64,000 nt of DNA, from positions 14,216,246 to 14,280,245 of the forward strand of contig JASJYW010000026.1 of the NCBI GenBank assembly GCA_030386875.1, written 5' to 3'. How positions within the stretch are numbered: the first letter of the stretch is position 1; each line of letters starts with the position of its first letter. This stretch comes from Morinoia aosen (taxonomy: Eukaryota; Arthropoda; Malacostraca; Amphipoda; Talitridae). Made by a program: the position numbers and the translations under genes. Of the stretch, positions 1 to 12,015 are shown piece by piece. The notes under the pieces were generated by a model. The model saw only the letters and a program-made list of their open reading frames with translations. It searched no databases and had not been told where the DNA came from.

Positions 1-954
1 GGGCTAAATGCGTGTTTTTGGCCATTCCTAGGCCGAATGCGGTGAAAATCACGTCGTTTGCTGTTTCCCGTGGCGACATAGGCGGAAAGTGCATATTTAG
101 CCGTTTCCACGGTCGACAGAGCTAAAATGCGAGTTTTGGGCCATTCGTATGCCGAATGCGGTGAAAACCACGTCTTTTGCTGTTTCCCGTGGCGACATAG
201 GCGGAAAGTGCATGTTCAGCCGTTTCCACGGTCGACAGTGCTAAAATGCGTGTTTTGGGTCATTCCTAGGCCGAATGCGGGAAAATCACGTCGTTTGCTG
301 TTTCCCGTGGCGACATGGGCGGAAGGTGCATATTTAGCCGATTCCACGGTCGACAGGGCAAAAATGCGTGTTTTTGGCCATTCCTAGGCCGAATGCGGTG
401 AAGATCACGTCGTTTGCTGTTTCCCGTGGCGACATAGGCGGAAAGTGCATATTTAGCCGTTTCCACGGTCGACAGAGCTAAAATGCGTGTTTTGGGCCAT
501 TCCTAGGCCGAATGCGGTGAAAATCACGTCGTTTGCTGTTTCCCGTGGCGACATAGGCGGAAAGTGCATATTTAGCCGATTCCACGGTCGACAGAGCTAA
601 AATGCGTGTTTTGGGCCATTCCTAGGCCGAATGCGGTGAAAATCACGTCGTTTGCTGTTTCCCGTGGCGACATAGGCGGAAAGTGCATATTTAGCCGATT
701 CCACGGTCGACAGAGCTAAAATGCGTGTTTTGGGCCATTCCTAGGCCGAATGCGGGGAAAATCACGTCGTTTGCTGTTTCCCGTGGCGACATAGGCGGAA
801 AGTGCATATTTAGCCGTTTCCCACGGTCGACAGAGCTAAAATGCGTGTTTTGGGCCATTCCTAGGCCGAATGCGGTGAAAATCACGTCGTTTATTGTTTC
901 CCGTGGCGACATAGGCGGAAAGTGCATATGTAGCCGATTCCACAGTCGACAGGG

Positions 955-3900
955 CTAAAATGCGTGTTTTTGGCCATTCCTAGGCCGAATGCGGTGAAAA
1001 TCACGTCGTTTGCTGTTTTCCGTGGCGACATAGGCGGAAAGTGCATATTTAGCCGTTTCCCACGGTCGACAGCAATAAAATGCGTGTTTTGGGCCATTCC
1101 TAGGCCAAATGCGGCGAAAATCACGTCGTTTGCTGTTTCCCGTGGCGACATAGGCGGAAAGTGCATATTTAGCCGATTCCACGGTCGACAGGGCTAAAAT
1201 GCGTATTTTCGGCCATTCCTAGGCCGAATGCGGTGAAAATCACGTCGTTTGCTGTTTCCCGTGGCGACATAGGCGGTAAGTGCATATTTAGCCGTTTCCA
1301 CGGTCGACAGAGCTAAAATGCGAGTTTTGGGCCATTCCTTGGCCGAATGCGGTGAAAATCACGTCGTTTGCTGTTTCCCGTGGCGACATAGGCGGAAAGT
1401 GCATATTTAGCCGTTTCCACGGTCGACAGGGGTAAAATGCGTGTTTTGGGCCATTCCTAGGCCGAATGCGGTGAAAATCACTTCGTTTGCTGTTTCCCGT
1501 GGCGACATAGGCGGAAAGTGCATATTTAGCCATTTCCACGGTCGACACAGCTAAAATGCGTGTTTTGGGCCATTCCTAGGCCGAATGCGGTGAAAATCAC
1601 GTCGTTTGCTGTTTCCCGTGGCGACATAGGCGGAAAGTGCATATATAGCCGATTCCACGGTCGACAGAGCTAAAATGCGTGTTTGGGCCATTCCTAGGCC
1701 GAATGCGGCGAAAATCACGTCGTTTGCTGTTTCCCGTGGCGACATAGGCAGAACGTGCATATTTAGCCGTTTCCACGGTCGACAGAGCTAAAATGCGTGT
1801 TTTGGGCCATTCCTAGGCCGAATGCGGTGAAAATCTTGTCGTTTGCTTTTTCCCGTGGCGACATAGGCGGAAAGTGCATATTTAGCCGTTTCCACGGTCG
1901 ACAGAGCTAAAATGCGTGTTTTGGGCCATTCCTAGGCCGAATGCGGTGGAAATCACGTCGTTTGCTGTTTCCCGTGACGATATAGGCGGAAAGTGAATAT
2001 TTAGCCGATTCCACGGTCGACAGAGCTAAAATGCGTGTTTTGGGCCATTCCTAGGCCGAATGCGGTGAAAATCACGTCGTTTGCTGTTTCCCGTGGCGAC
2101 ATAGGCGGAAAGTGCATATTTAGCCGATTCCACGGTCGACAGGGCTAAAATGCGTGTTTTTAGCCATTCCTAGGCCGAATGCGGTGAAAATCACGTCGTT
2201 TGCTGTTTTCCGTGGCGACATAGGCGGAAAGTGCATATTTAGCCGATTCCACGGTCGACAGGGCTAAAATGCGTGTTTTTGACCATTCCTAGGCCGAATG
2301 CGGTGAAAATCACGTCGTTTGCTGTTTCCCGTGGCGACATAGGCAGAAAGTGCATATTTAGCCGATTCCACGGTCGACAGGGCTAAAATGCGTGTTTTTG
2401 GCCATTCCTAGGCCGAATGCGGTGAAAATCACGTCGTTTGCTGTTTCCCGTGGCGACATAGGCGGAAAGTGCATATTTAGCCGTTTCCACGGTCGACAGA
2501 GCTAAAATGCGTGTTTTGGGCCATTCCTAGGCCGAATGCGGTGAAAATCCCGTCGTTTGCTGTTTCCCGTGGCGACATAGGCGGAAAGTGCATATTTAGC
2601 CGTTTCCACTGTCGACAGGGCTGAAATGCGGTGTTTTGGGCCTTCCTAGGCCGAATGCGGTGAAAATCACGTCGTTTGCTGTCTCCCGTGGCGACATAGG
2701 CGGAAAGTGCATATTTAGCCGATTCCACGATCGACAGGGCTAAAATGCGTGTTTTCGGCCATTCCTAGGCCGAATGCGGTGAAAATCACGTCGTTTGCTG
2801 TTTCCCGTGGCGACCTAGGCGGAAAGTGCATATTTAGCCGTTTCCACGGTCGACAGGGCTAAAATGCGTGTTTTGGGCCATTCCTAGGCCGAATGCGGTG
2901 AAAATCACGTCGTTTGCTGTTTCCCGTGGCGACATAGGCGGAAAGTGCACATTTAGCCGTTTCCACGGTCGACAGAGCTAAAATGCGTGTTTTGGGCCAT
3001 TCCTAGGCCGAATGCTGTGAAAATCACGTCGTTTGCTGTTTCCCGTGGCGACATAGGCGGAAAGTGCATATTTAGCCGTTTCCACGGTCGACAGAGCTAA
3101 AATGCGTGTTTTGGGCCATTCCTAGGCCGAATGCGGTGAAAATCACGTCGTTTGCTGTTTCCCGTGGCGACATAGGCGGAAAGTGCATATTTAGCCGATT
3201 CCACGGTCGACAGAGCTAAAATGCGTGTTTTGGGCCATTCCTAGGCCGAATGCGGTGAAAATCACGTCGTTTGCTGTTTCCCGTGGCGACATAGGCGGAA
3301 AGTGCATATTTAGCCGATTTTACGGTCGACAGAGCTAAAATGCGTGTTTTGGGCCATTCCTAGGCCGAATGCGGTGAAAATCACGTCGTTTGCTGTTTCC
3401 CGTGGCGACATAGGCGGAAAGTGCATATGTAGCCGATTCCAAGGTCGACAGGGCTAAAATGCGTGTTTTTGGCCATTCCTAGGCCGAATGCGGTGAAAAT
3501 CACGTCGTTTGCTGTTTTCCGTGGCGACATAGGCGGAAAGTGCATATTTAGCCGTTTCCACGGTCGACAGCAATAAAATGCGTTTTTTTGGGCCATTCCT
3601 AGGCCGAATGCGGTGAAAATCACGTCGTTTGCTGTTTCCCGTGGCGACATAGGCGGAAAGTGCATATTTAGCCGTTTCCACGGTCGACAGGGCTAAAATG
3701 CGTGTTTTGGGCCATTCCTAGGCCGAATGCGGTGAAAATCACGTCGTTTGCTGTTTCCCGTGGCGACATAGGCGGAAAGTGCACATTTAGCCGTTTCCAC
3801 GGTCGACAGAGCTAAAATGCGTGTTTTGGGCCATTCCTAGGCCGAATGCGGTGAAAATCACGTCGTTTGCTGTTTCCCGTGGCGACATAGGCGGAAAGTG

Positions 3901-6640
3901 CATATTTAGCCGTTTCCACGGTCGACAGAGCTAAAATGCGTGTTTTGGGCCATTCCTACGCCGAATGCGGTGAAAATCACGTCGTTTGCTGTTTCCCGTG
4001 GCGACATAGGCGGAAAGTGCATATTTAGCCGATTCCACGGTCGACAGAGCTAAAATGCGTGTTTTGGGCCATTCCTAGGCCGAATGCGGTGAAAATCACG
4101 TCGTTTGCTGTTTCCCGTGGCGACATAGGCGGAAAGTGCATATTTAGCCGATTCCACGGTCGACAGAGCTAAAATGCGTGTTTTGGGCCATTCCTAGGCC
4201 GAATGCGGTTAAAATCACGTCGTTTGCTGTTTCCCGTGGCGACATAGGCGGAAAGTGCATATTTAGCCGTTTCCACGGTCGACAGAGCTAAAATGCGTGT
4301 TTTGGGCCATTCCTAGGCCGAATGCGGTGAAATTCACGTCGTTTGCTGTTTCCCGTGGCGACATAGGCGGAAAGTGCATATGTAGCCGATTCCACGGTCG
4401 ACAGGGCTAAAATGCGTGTTTTTGGCCATTCCTAGGCCGAATGCGGTGAAAATCACGTCGTTTGCTGTTTTCCGTGGCGACATAGGCGGAAAGTGTATAT
4501 TTAGCCGTTTCCACGGTCGACAGCAATAAAATGCGTTTTTTGGGCCATTCCTAGGCCGAATGCGTTGAAAATCACGTCGTTTGCTGTTTCCCGTGGCGAC
4601 GTAGGCGGAAAGTGCATATTTAGCCGATTCCACGGTCGACAGGGCTAAAATGCGTATTTTTGGCCTTTCCTAGGCCGAATGCGGTGAAAATCACGTCGTT
4701 TGCTGTTTCCCGTGGCGACATAGGCGGAAAGTGCATATTAAGCCGTTTCCACGGTCGACAGAGCTAAAATGCGAGTTTTGGGCCATTCCTTGGCCGAATG
4801 CGGTGAAAATCACGTCGTTTGCTGTTTCCCGTGGCGACATAGGCGGAAAGTGCATATTTAGCCGTTTCCACGGTCGACAGGGCTAAAATGCGTGTTTTGG
4901 GCCATTCCTAGGCCGAATGCGGTGAAAATCACGTCGTTTGCTGTTCTCCCCGTGGCGACATAGGCGGAAAGTGCATATTTAGCCATTTCCACGGTCGACA
5001 CAGCTAAAATGCGTGTTTTGGGCCATTCCTAGGCCGAATGCGGTGAAAATCACGTCGTTTGCTGTTTCCCGTGGCGACATAGGCGGAAAGTGCATATATA
5101 GCCGATTCCACGGTCGGCAGAGCTAAAATGCGTGTTTGGGCCATTCCTAGGCCGAATGCGGCGAAAATCACGTCGTTTGCTGTTTCCCGTGGCGACATAG
5201 GCAGAAAGTGCATATTTAGCCGTTTCCACGGTCGACAGAGCTAAAATGCGTGTTTTGGGCCATTCCTAGGCCGAATGCGGTGAAAATCTTGTCGTTTGCT
5301 GTTTCCCGTGGCGACATAGGCGGAAAGTGCATATTTAGCCGTTTCCACGGTCGACAGAGCTAAAATGCGTGTTTTGGGCCATTCCTAGGCCGAATGCGGT
5401 GGAAATCACGTCGTTTGCTGTTTCCCGTGACGACATAGGCGGAAAATGCATATTTAGCCGATTCCACGGTCGACAGAGCTAAAATGCGTGTTTTGGGCCA
5501 TTCCTAGGCCGAATGCGGTGAAAATCACGTCGTTTGCTGTTTCCCGTGGCGACATAGGCGGAAAGTGCATATTTAGCCGATTCCACGGTCGACAGGGCTA
5601 AAATGCGTGTTTTTAGCCATTCCTAGGCCGAATGCGGTGAAAATCACGTCGTTTGCTGTTTCCCGTGGCGACATAGGCGGAAAGTGCATATTTAGCCGAT
5701 TCCACGGTCGACAGGGCTAAAATGCGTGTTTTTGGCCATTCCTAGGCCGAATGCGGTGAAAATCACGTCGTTTGCTGTTTCCCGTGGCGACATAGGCGGA
5801 AAGTGCATATTTAGCCGATTCCACGGTCGACAGGGCTAAAATGCGTGTTTTTGGCCATTCCTAGGCCGAATGCGGTGAAAATCACGTCGTTTGCTGTTTC
5901 CCGTGGCTACATAGGCGGAAAGTGCATATTTAGCCGTTTCCACGGTCGACAGAGCTAAAATGCGTGTTTTGGGCCATTCCTAGGCCGAATGCGGTGAAAA
6001 TCACGTCGTTTGCTGTTTCCCGTGGCGACATAGGCGGAAAGTGCATATTTAGCCGTTTCCACGGTCGACAGGGCTAAAATGCGTGTTTTGGGCCATTCCT
6101 AGGCCGAATGCGGTGAAAATCACGTCGTTTGCTGTTTCCCGTGGCGACATAGGCGGAAAGTGCATATTTAGCCGATTCCACGATCGACAGGGCTAAAATG
6201 CGTGTTTTTGGCCATTCCTAGGCCGAATGCGGTGAAAATCACGTCGTTTGCTGTTTCCCGTGGCGACCTAGGCGGAAAGTGCATATTTAGCCGTTTCCAC
6301 GGTCGACAGGGCTAAAATGCGTGTTTTGGGCCATTCCTAGGCCGAATGCGGTGAAAATCACGTCGTTTGCTGTTTCCCGTGGCGACATGGGCGGAAAGTG
6401 CACATTTAGCCGTTTCCACGGTCGACAGAGCTAAAATGCGTGTTTTGGGCCATTCCTAGGCCGAATGCGGTGAAAATCACGTCGTTTGCTGTTTCCCGTG
6501 GCGACATAGGCGGAAAGTGCATATTTAGCCGATTCCATGGTCGACAGAACTAAAATGCGTGTTTTGGGCCATTCCTAGGCCGAATGCGGTGAAAATCACG
6601 TCGTTTGCTGTTTCCCGTGGCGACATAGGCGGAAAGTGCA
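955..6640. repeat. Higher-order repeat, about 3,454 bp (29 monomers)
   Basis: Private variants recur at a fixed offset of about 3,454 bp inside the satellite: the GCAATAAAATG variant near 1,070 and 4,525, the ATCTTGTCG variant near 1,834 and 5,287, and the CACGATCGACAGG variant near 2,727 and 6,181. This shows block duplication of about 29 monomers, not monomer-by-monomer homogenisation. Block edges are approximate. Confidence 0.75.
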
Positions 6641-7499
6641 TATTTAGCCGATTCCACGGTCGACAGAGCTAAAATGCGTGTTTTGGGCCATTCCTAGGCC
6701 GAATGCGGTGAAAATCACGTCGATGGCTTTTTCCCGTGGCGACATAGGCGGAAAGTGCATATTTAGCCGATTCCACGGTCGACAGAGCTAAAATGCGTGT
6801 TTTGGGCCATTCCAAGGCCGAATGCGGTGAAAATCACGTCGTTTGCTGTTTCCCGTGGCGACATAGGCGGGAAGTGCATATTTAGCCGATTCCACGGTCG
6901 ACAGAGCTAAAATGCGTGTTTTGGGCCATTTCTAGGCCGAATGCGGGGAAAATCACGTCGTTTGCTGTTTCCCGTGGCGACATAGGCGGAAAGTGCATAT
7001 TTAGCCGTTTCCACGGTCGACAGAGCTAAAATGCGTGTTTTGGGCCATTCCTAGGCCGAATGCGGTGAAAATCTTGTCGTTTGCTGTTTCCCGTGGCGAC
7101 ATAGGCGGAAAGTGCATATTTAGCCGTTTCCACGGTCGACAGAGCTAAAATGCGTGTTTTGGGCCATTCCTAGGCCGAATGCGGTGAAAATCACGTCGTT
7201 TGCTGTTTCCCGTGGCGACATAGGCGGAAAGTGCATATTTAGCCGATTCCACGGTCGACAGGGCTAAAATGCGTGTTTTTGGCCATTCCTAGGCCGAATG
7301 CGGTGAAAATCACGTCGTTTGCTGTTTCCCGTGGCGACATAGGCGAAAAGTGCATATTTAGCCGATTCCACGGTCGACAGGGCTAAAATGCGTGTTTTTG
7401 GCCATTCCTAGGCCGAATGCGGTGAAAATCACGTCGTTTGCTGTTTCCCGTGGCGACATAGGCGGAAAGTGCATATTTAGCCGTTTCCACGGTCGACAG

Positions 7500-10400
7500 A
7501 GCTAAAATGCGTGTTTTGGGCCATTCCTAGGCCGAATGCGGTGAAAATCACGTCGTTTGCTGTTTCCCGTGGCGACATAGGCGGAAAGTGCATATTTAGC
7601 CGTTTCCACGGTCGACAGGGCTAAAATGCGTGTTTTGGGCCATTCCTAGGCCGAATGCGGTGAAAATCACGTCGTTTGCTGTTTCCCGTGGCGACATAGG
7701 CGGAAAGTGCATATTTAGCCGATTCCACGATCGCCAGGGCTAAAATGCGTGTTTTTGGCCATTCCTAGGCCGAATGCGGTGAAAATCACGTCGTTTGCTG
7801 TTTCCCGTGGCGACCTAGGCGGAAAGTGCATATTTAGCCGTTTCCACGGTCGACAGGGCTAAAATGCGTGTTTTGGGCCATTCCTAGGCCGAATGCGGTG
7901 AAAATCACGTCGTTTGCTGTTTCCCGTGGCGACATAGGCGGAAAGTGCACATTTAGCCGTTTCCACGGTCGACAGAGCTAAAATGCGTGTTTTGGGCCAT
8001 TCCTAGGCCGAATGCGGTGAAAATCACGTCGTTTGCTGTTTCCCGTGGCGACATAGGCGGAAAGTGCATATTTAGCCGATTCCATGGTCGACAGAGCTAA
8101 AATGCGTGTTTTGGGCCATTCCTAGGCCGAATGCGGTGAAAATCACGTCGTTTGCTGTTTCCCGTGGCGACATAGGCGGAAAGTGCATATTTAGCCGATT
8201 CCACGGTCGACAGAGCTAAAATGCGTGTTTTGGGCCATTCCTAGGCCGAATGCGGTGAAAATCACGTCGTTTCCTATTTCCCGTGGCGACATAGGCGAAA
8301 AGTGCATATTTAGCCGTTTCCACGGTCGACAGGGCTAAAATGCGTGTTTTGGGCCATTCCTAGGCCGAATACGGTGAAAATCACGTCGTTTGCTGTTTCC
8401 CGTGGCGACATAGGCGGAAAGTGCATATTCAGCCGATTCCACGGTCGACAGGGCTAAAATGCGTGTTTTTGGCCATTCCTAGGCCGAATGCGGTGAAAAT
8501 CACGTCGTTTGCTGTTTCCCGTGGCGACATAGGCGGAAAGTGCATATTTAGCCGTTTCCACGGTCGACAGAGCTAAAATGCGAGTTTTGGGCCATTCCTT
8601 GGCGAATGCGGTGAAAATCACGTCGTTTGCTGTTTCCTGTGGCGACATAGGCGGAAAGTGCATATTTAGCCGTTTTCACGGTCGACAGGGCTAAAATGCG
8701 TGTTTTGGGCCATTCCTAGGCCGAATGCGGTGAAAATCACGTCGTTTGCTGTTTCCCGTGGCGACATAGGTGGAAAGTGCATATTTAGCCGTTTCCACGG
8801 TCGACACAGCTAAAATGCGTGTTTTGGGCCATTCCTAGGCCGAATGCGGTGAAAATCACGTCGTTTGCTGTTTCCCGTGGCGACATAGGCGGAAAGTGCA
8901 TATTTAGCCGATTCCACGGTCGACAGAGCTAAAATGCGTGTTTGGGCCATTCCTAGGCCGAATGCGGTGAAAATCTTGTTGTTTGCTGTTTCCCGTGGCG
9001 ACATAGGCGGAAAGTGCATATTTAGCCGTTTTCACGGTCGACAGAGCTAAAATGCGTGTTTTGGGCCATTCCTAGGCCGAATGCGGTGAAAATCACGTCG
9101 TTTGCTGTTTCCCGTGGCGACATAGGCGGAAAGTGCATATTTAGCCGATTCCACGGTCGACAGAGCTAAAATGCGTGTTTTGGGCCATTCCTAGGCCGAA
9201 TGCGGTGGAAATCACGTCGTTTGCTGTTTCCCGTGGCGACATAGGCGGAAAGTGCATATTTAGCCGATTCCACGGTCGACAGAGCTAAAATGCGTGTTTT
9301 GGGCCATTCCTAGGCCGAATGCGGTGGAAATCACGTCGTTTGCTGTTTCCCGTGGCGACATAGGCGGAAAGTGCATATTTAGCCGATTCCACGGTCGACA
9401 GAGCTAAAATGCGTGTTTTGGGCCATTCCTAGGCCGAATGCGGTGAAAATCACGTCGTTTGCTGTTTCCCGTGGCGACATAGGCGGAAAGTGCATATTTA
9501 GCCGATTCCACGGTCGACAGGGCTAAAATGCGTGTTTTTGGCCATTCCTAGGCCGAATGCGGTGAAAATCACGTCGTTTGCTGTTTCCCGTGGCGACATA
9601 GGCGGAAAGTGCATATTTAGCCGTTTCCACGGTCGACAGAGCTAAAATGCGTGTTTTGGGCCATTCCTAGGCCGAATGCGGTGAAAATCACGTCGTTTGC
9701 TGTTTGTGGCGACATAGGCGGAAAGTGCATATTTAGCCGTTTCCACGGTCGACAGGGCTAAAATGCGTGTTTTGGGCCATTCCTAGGCCGAATGCGGTGA
9801 AAATCACGTCGTTTGCTGTTTCCCGTGGCGACATAGGCGGAAAGTGCATATTTAGCCGATTCCACGATCGCCAGGGCTAAAATGCGTGTTTTTGGCCATT
9901 CCTAGGCCGAATGCGGTGAAAATCACGTCGTTTGCTGTTTCCCGTGGCGACCTAGGCGGAAAGTGCATATTTAGCCGTTTCCACGGTCGACAGGGCTAAA
10001 ATGCGTGTTTTGGGCCATTCCTAGGCCGAATGCGGTGAAAATCACGTCGTTTGCTGTTTCCCGTGGCGACATAGGCGGAAAGTGCACATTTAGCCGTTTC
10101 CACGGTCGACAGAGCTAAAATGCGTGTTTTGGGCCATTCCTAGGCCGAATGCGGTGAAAATCACGTCGTTTGCTGTTTCCCGTGGCGACATAGGCGGAAA
10201 GTGCATATTTAGCCGATTCCATGGTCGACAGAGCTAAAATGCGTGTTTTGGGCCATTCCTAGGCCGAATGCGGTGAAAATCACGGTCGTTTGCTGTTTCC
10301 CGTGGCGACATAGGCGGAAAGTGCATATTTAGCCGATTCCACGGGTCGACAGAGCTAAAATGCGTGTTTTGGGGCCATTCCTAGGCCGAATGCGGTGAAA

Positions 10401-11790
10401 ATCACGTCGTTTCCTATTTCCCGTGGCGACATAGGCGAAAAGTGCATATTTAGCCGTTTCCACGGTCGACAGGGCTAAAATGCGTGTTTTGGGCCATTCC
10501 TAGGCCGAATACGGTGAAAATCACGTCGTTTGCTGTTTCCCGTGGCGACATAGGCGGAAAGTGCATATTCAGCCGATTCCACGGTCGACAGGGCTAAAAT
10601 GCGTGTTTTTGGCCATTCCTAGGCCGAATGCGGTGAAAATCACGTCGTTTGCTGTTTCCCGTGGCGACATAGGCGGAAAGTGCATATTTAGCCGTTTCCA
10701 CGGTCGACAGAGCTAAAATGCGAGTTTTGGGCCATTCCTTGGCGAATGCGGTGAAAATCACGTCGTTTGCTGTTTCCTGTGGCGACATAGGCGGAAAGTG
10801 CATATTTAGCCGTTTTCACGGTCGACAGGGCTAAAATGCGTGTTTTGGGCCATTCCTAGGCCGAATGCGGTGAAAATCACGTCGTTTGCTGTTTCCCGTG
10901 GCGACATAGGTGGAAAGTGCATATTTAGCCGTTTCCACGGTCGACACAGCTAAAATGCGTGTTTTGGGCCATTCCTAGGCCGAATGCGGTGAAAATCAAC
11001 GTCGTTTGCTGTTTCCCGTGGCGACATAGGCGGAAAGTGCATATTTAGCCGATTCCACGGTCGACAGAGCTAAAACTGCGTGTTTGGGCCATTCCTAGGC
11101 CGAATGCGGTGAAAATCTTGTAATCTTGTTGTTTGCTGTTTCCCGTGGCGACATAGGCGGAAAGTGCATATTTAGCCGTTTTCACGGTCGACAGAGCTAA
11201 AATGCGTGTTTTGGGCCATTCCTAGGCCGAATGCGGTGAAAATCACGTCGTTTGCTGTTTCCCGTGGCGACATAGGCGGAAAGTGCATATTTAGCCGATT
11301 CCACGGTCGACAGAGCTAAAATGCGTGTTTTGGGCCATTCCTAGGCCGAATGCGGTGGAAATCACGTCGTTTGCTGTTTCCCGTGGCGACATAGGCGGAA
11401 AGTGCATATTTAGCCGATTCCACGGTCGACAGAGCTAAAATGCGTGTTTTGGGCCATTCCTAGGCCGAATGCGGTGGAAATCACGTCGTTTGCTGTTTCC
11501 CGTGGCGACATAGGCGGAAAGTGCATATTTAGCCGATTCCACGGTCGACAGAGCTAAAATGCGTGTTTTGGGCCATTCCTAGGCCGAATGCGGTGAAAAT
11601 CACGTCGTTTGCTGTTTCCCGTGGCGACATAGGCGGAAAGTGCATATTTAGCCGATTCCACGGTCGACAGGGCTAAAATGCGTGTTTTTGGCCATTCCTA
11701 GGCCGAATGCGGTGAAAATCACGTCGTTTGCTGTTTCCCGTGGCGACATAGGCGGAAAGTGCATATTTAGCCGATTCCACGGTCGACAGG
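7500..11790. repeat. Higher-order repeat, about 2,140 bp (18 monomers)
   Basis: Two adjacent blocks of 18 monomers share private variants at an offset of 2,140 bp: CACGATCGCCAGG near 7,728 and 9,868, TTCCTATTTC at 8,271 and 10,411, and the shortened CTTGGCGAATG monomer near 8,600 and 10,740. The second block carries extra single-base insertions absent from the first, such as CACGGTCG near 10,285, GGGGCC near 10,372 and a short duplication near 11,118. These may be real mutations or sequencing errors. Confidence 0.8.
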
Positions 11791-11802
11791 GCTAAAATGC
11801 GT

Positions 11803-11806
11803 AATT
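11803..11806. other. Target-site duplication AATT, left copy
   Basis: AATT directly precedes the left terminal inverted repeat and is repeated at 31,951-31,954 directly after the right one. An intact satellite monomer at about 32,905 reads GCGTAATTTTGGCC with a single AATT, so a 4-bp duplication on insertion explains both junctions. Confidence 0.85.
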
Positions 11807-11834
11807 GAAGGCCAAAAAGCCTTAGTAGTCCATG
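11807..11834 (+). repeat. Left terminal inverted repeat
   Basis: 28 bp beginning GAAGGCCAAAAAGC. It pairs with the reverse complement of 31,923-31,950, with mismatches at positions 15 and 25. Confidence 0.88.
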
Positions 11835-12003
11835 TGCAAATTCAGAGTTTTTACGATGAGATGATAGAGAAGTAGTCCATGCTCCACAGACATGTTTATT
11901 GCTTAGGAGCACGTCACAGTAGAAAGGCAGAAGTAGTCCATTCTTCAAGGACAAGTTCTCGGTGTAGCAGCACGTCTCAGTAGATAATATAGAAGTAGTC
12001 CAT
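11824..12003 (+). repeat. Subterminal AGTAGTCCAT repeats, left end
   Basis: The decamer AGTAGTCCAT occurs exactly at 11,824, 11,871, 11,932 and 11,994. The last spacings are 61-62 bp, and GCACGTCACAGTAG (about 11,909) recurs as GCACGTCTCAGTAG (about 11,970), so there is a degenerate unit of about 61 bp. Related motifs lie inverted at the right end. Subterminal repeats like this are typical transposase-binding sites; that role is inferred. Confidence 0.7.
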
Positions 12004-12015
12004 ATGCAGCCCCGC

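Larger units (their letters stand above)
1..11806. repeat. 119-bp satellite array, left part
   Basis: Uninterrupted head-to-tail tandem repeat with a 119-bp monomer; for example the AAATGCG landmark falls at 481, 600 and 719. Each monomer carries GGCCATTCCTAGGCC, a 15-bp inverted repeat around an AvrII site, and GGTCGACAG with a SalI site. Two main variants alternate: one with AGAGCTAAAATGCG followed by TTTTGGG, the other with AGGGCTAAAATGCG followed by TTTTTGG. A second switch is CCGATTCC versus CCGTTTCC. Short open frames on both strands are by-products. The array runs off the left edge of the window and is cut at 11,806 by a transposon. Satellites of this kind usually mark heterochromatin or centromere-proximal DNA, but nothing here proves the location. 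Confidence 0.97.

Noticed and set aside
1-11806. CRISPR-like array
   Set aside because: The tandem units abut with no unique spacers, there are no cas genes, and the context is eukaryotic.
1-11806. CENP-B box in the satellite monomer
   Set aside because: The minus strand has TTCGGCCTAGG, but the required CGGG at the end of the box is missing.
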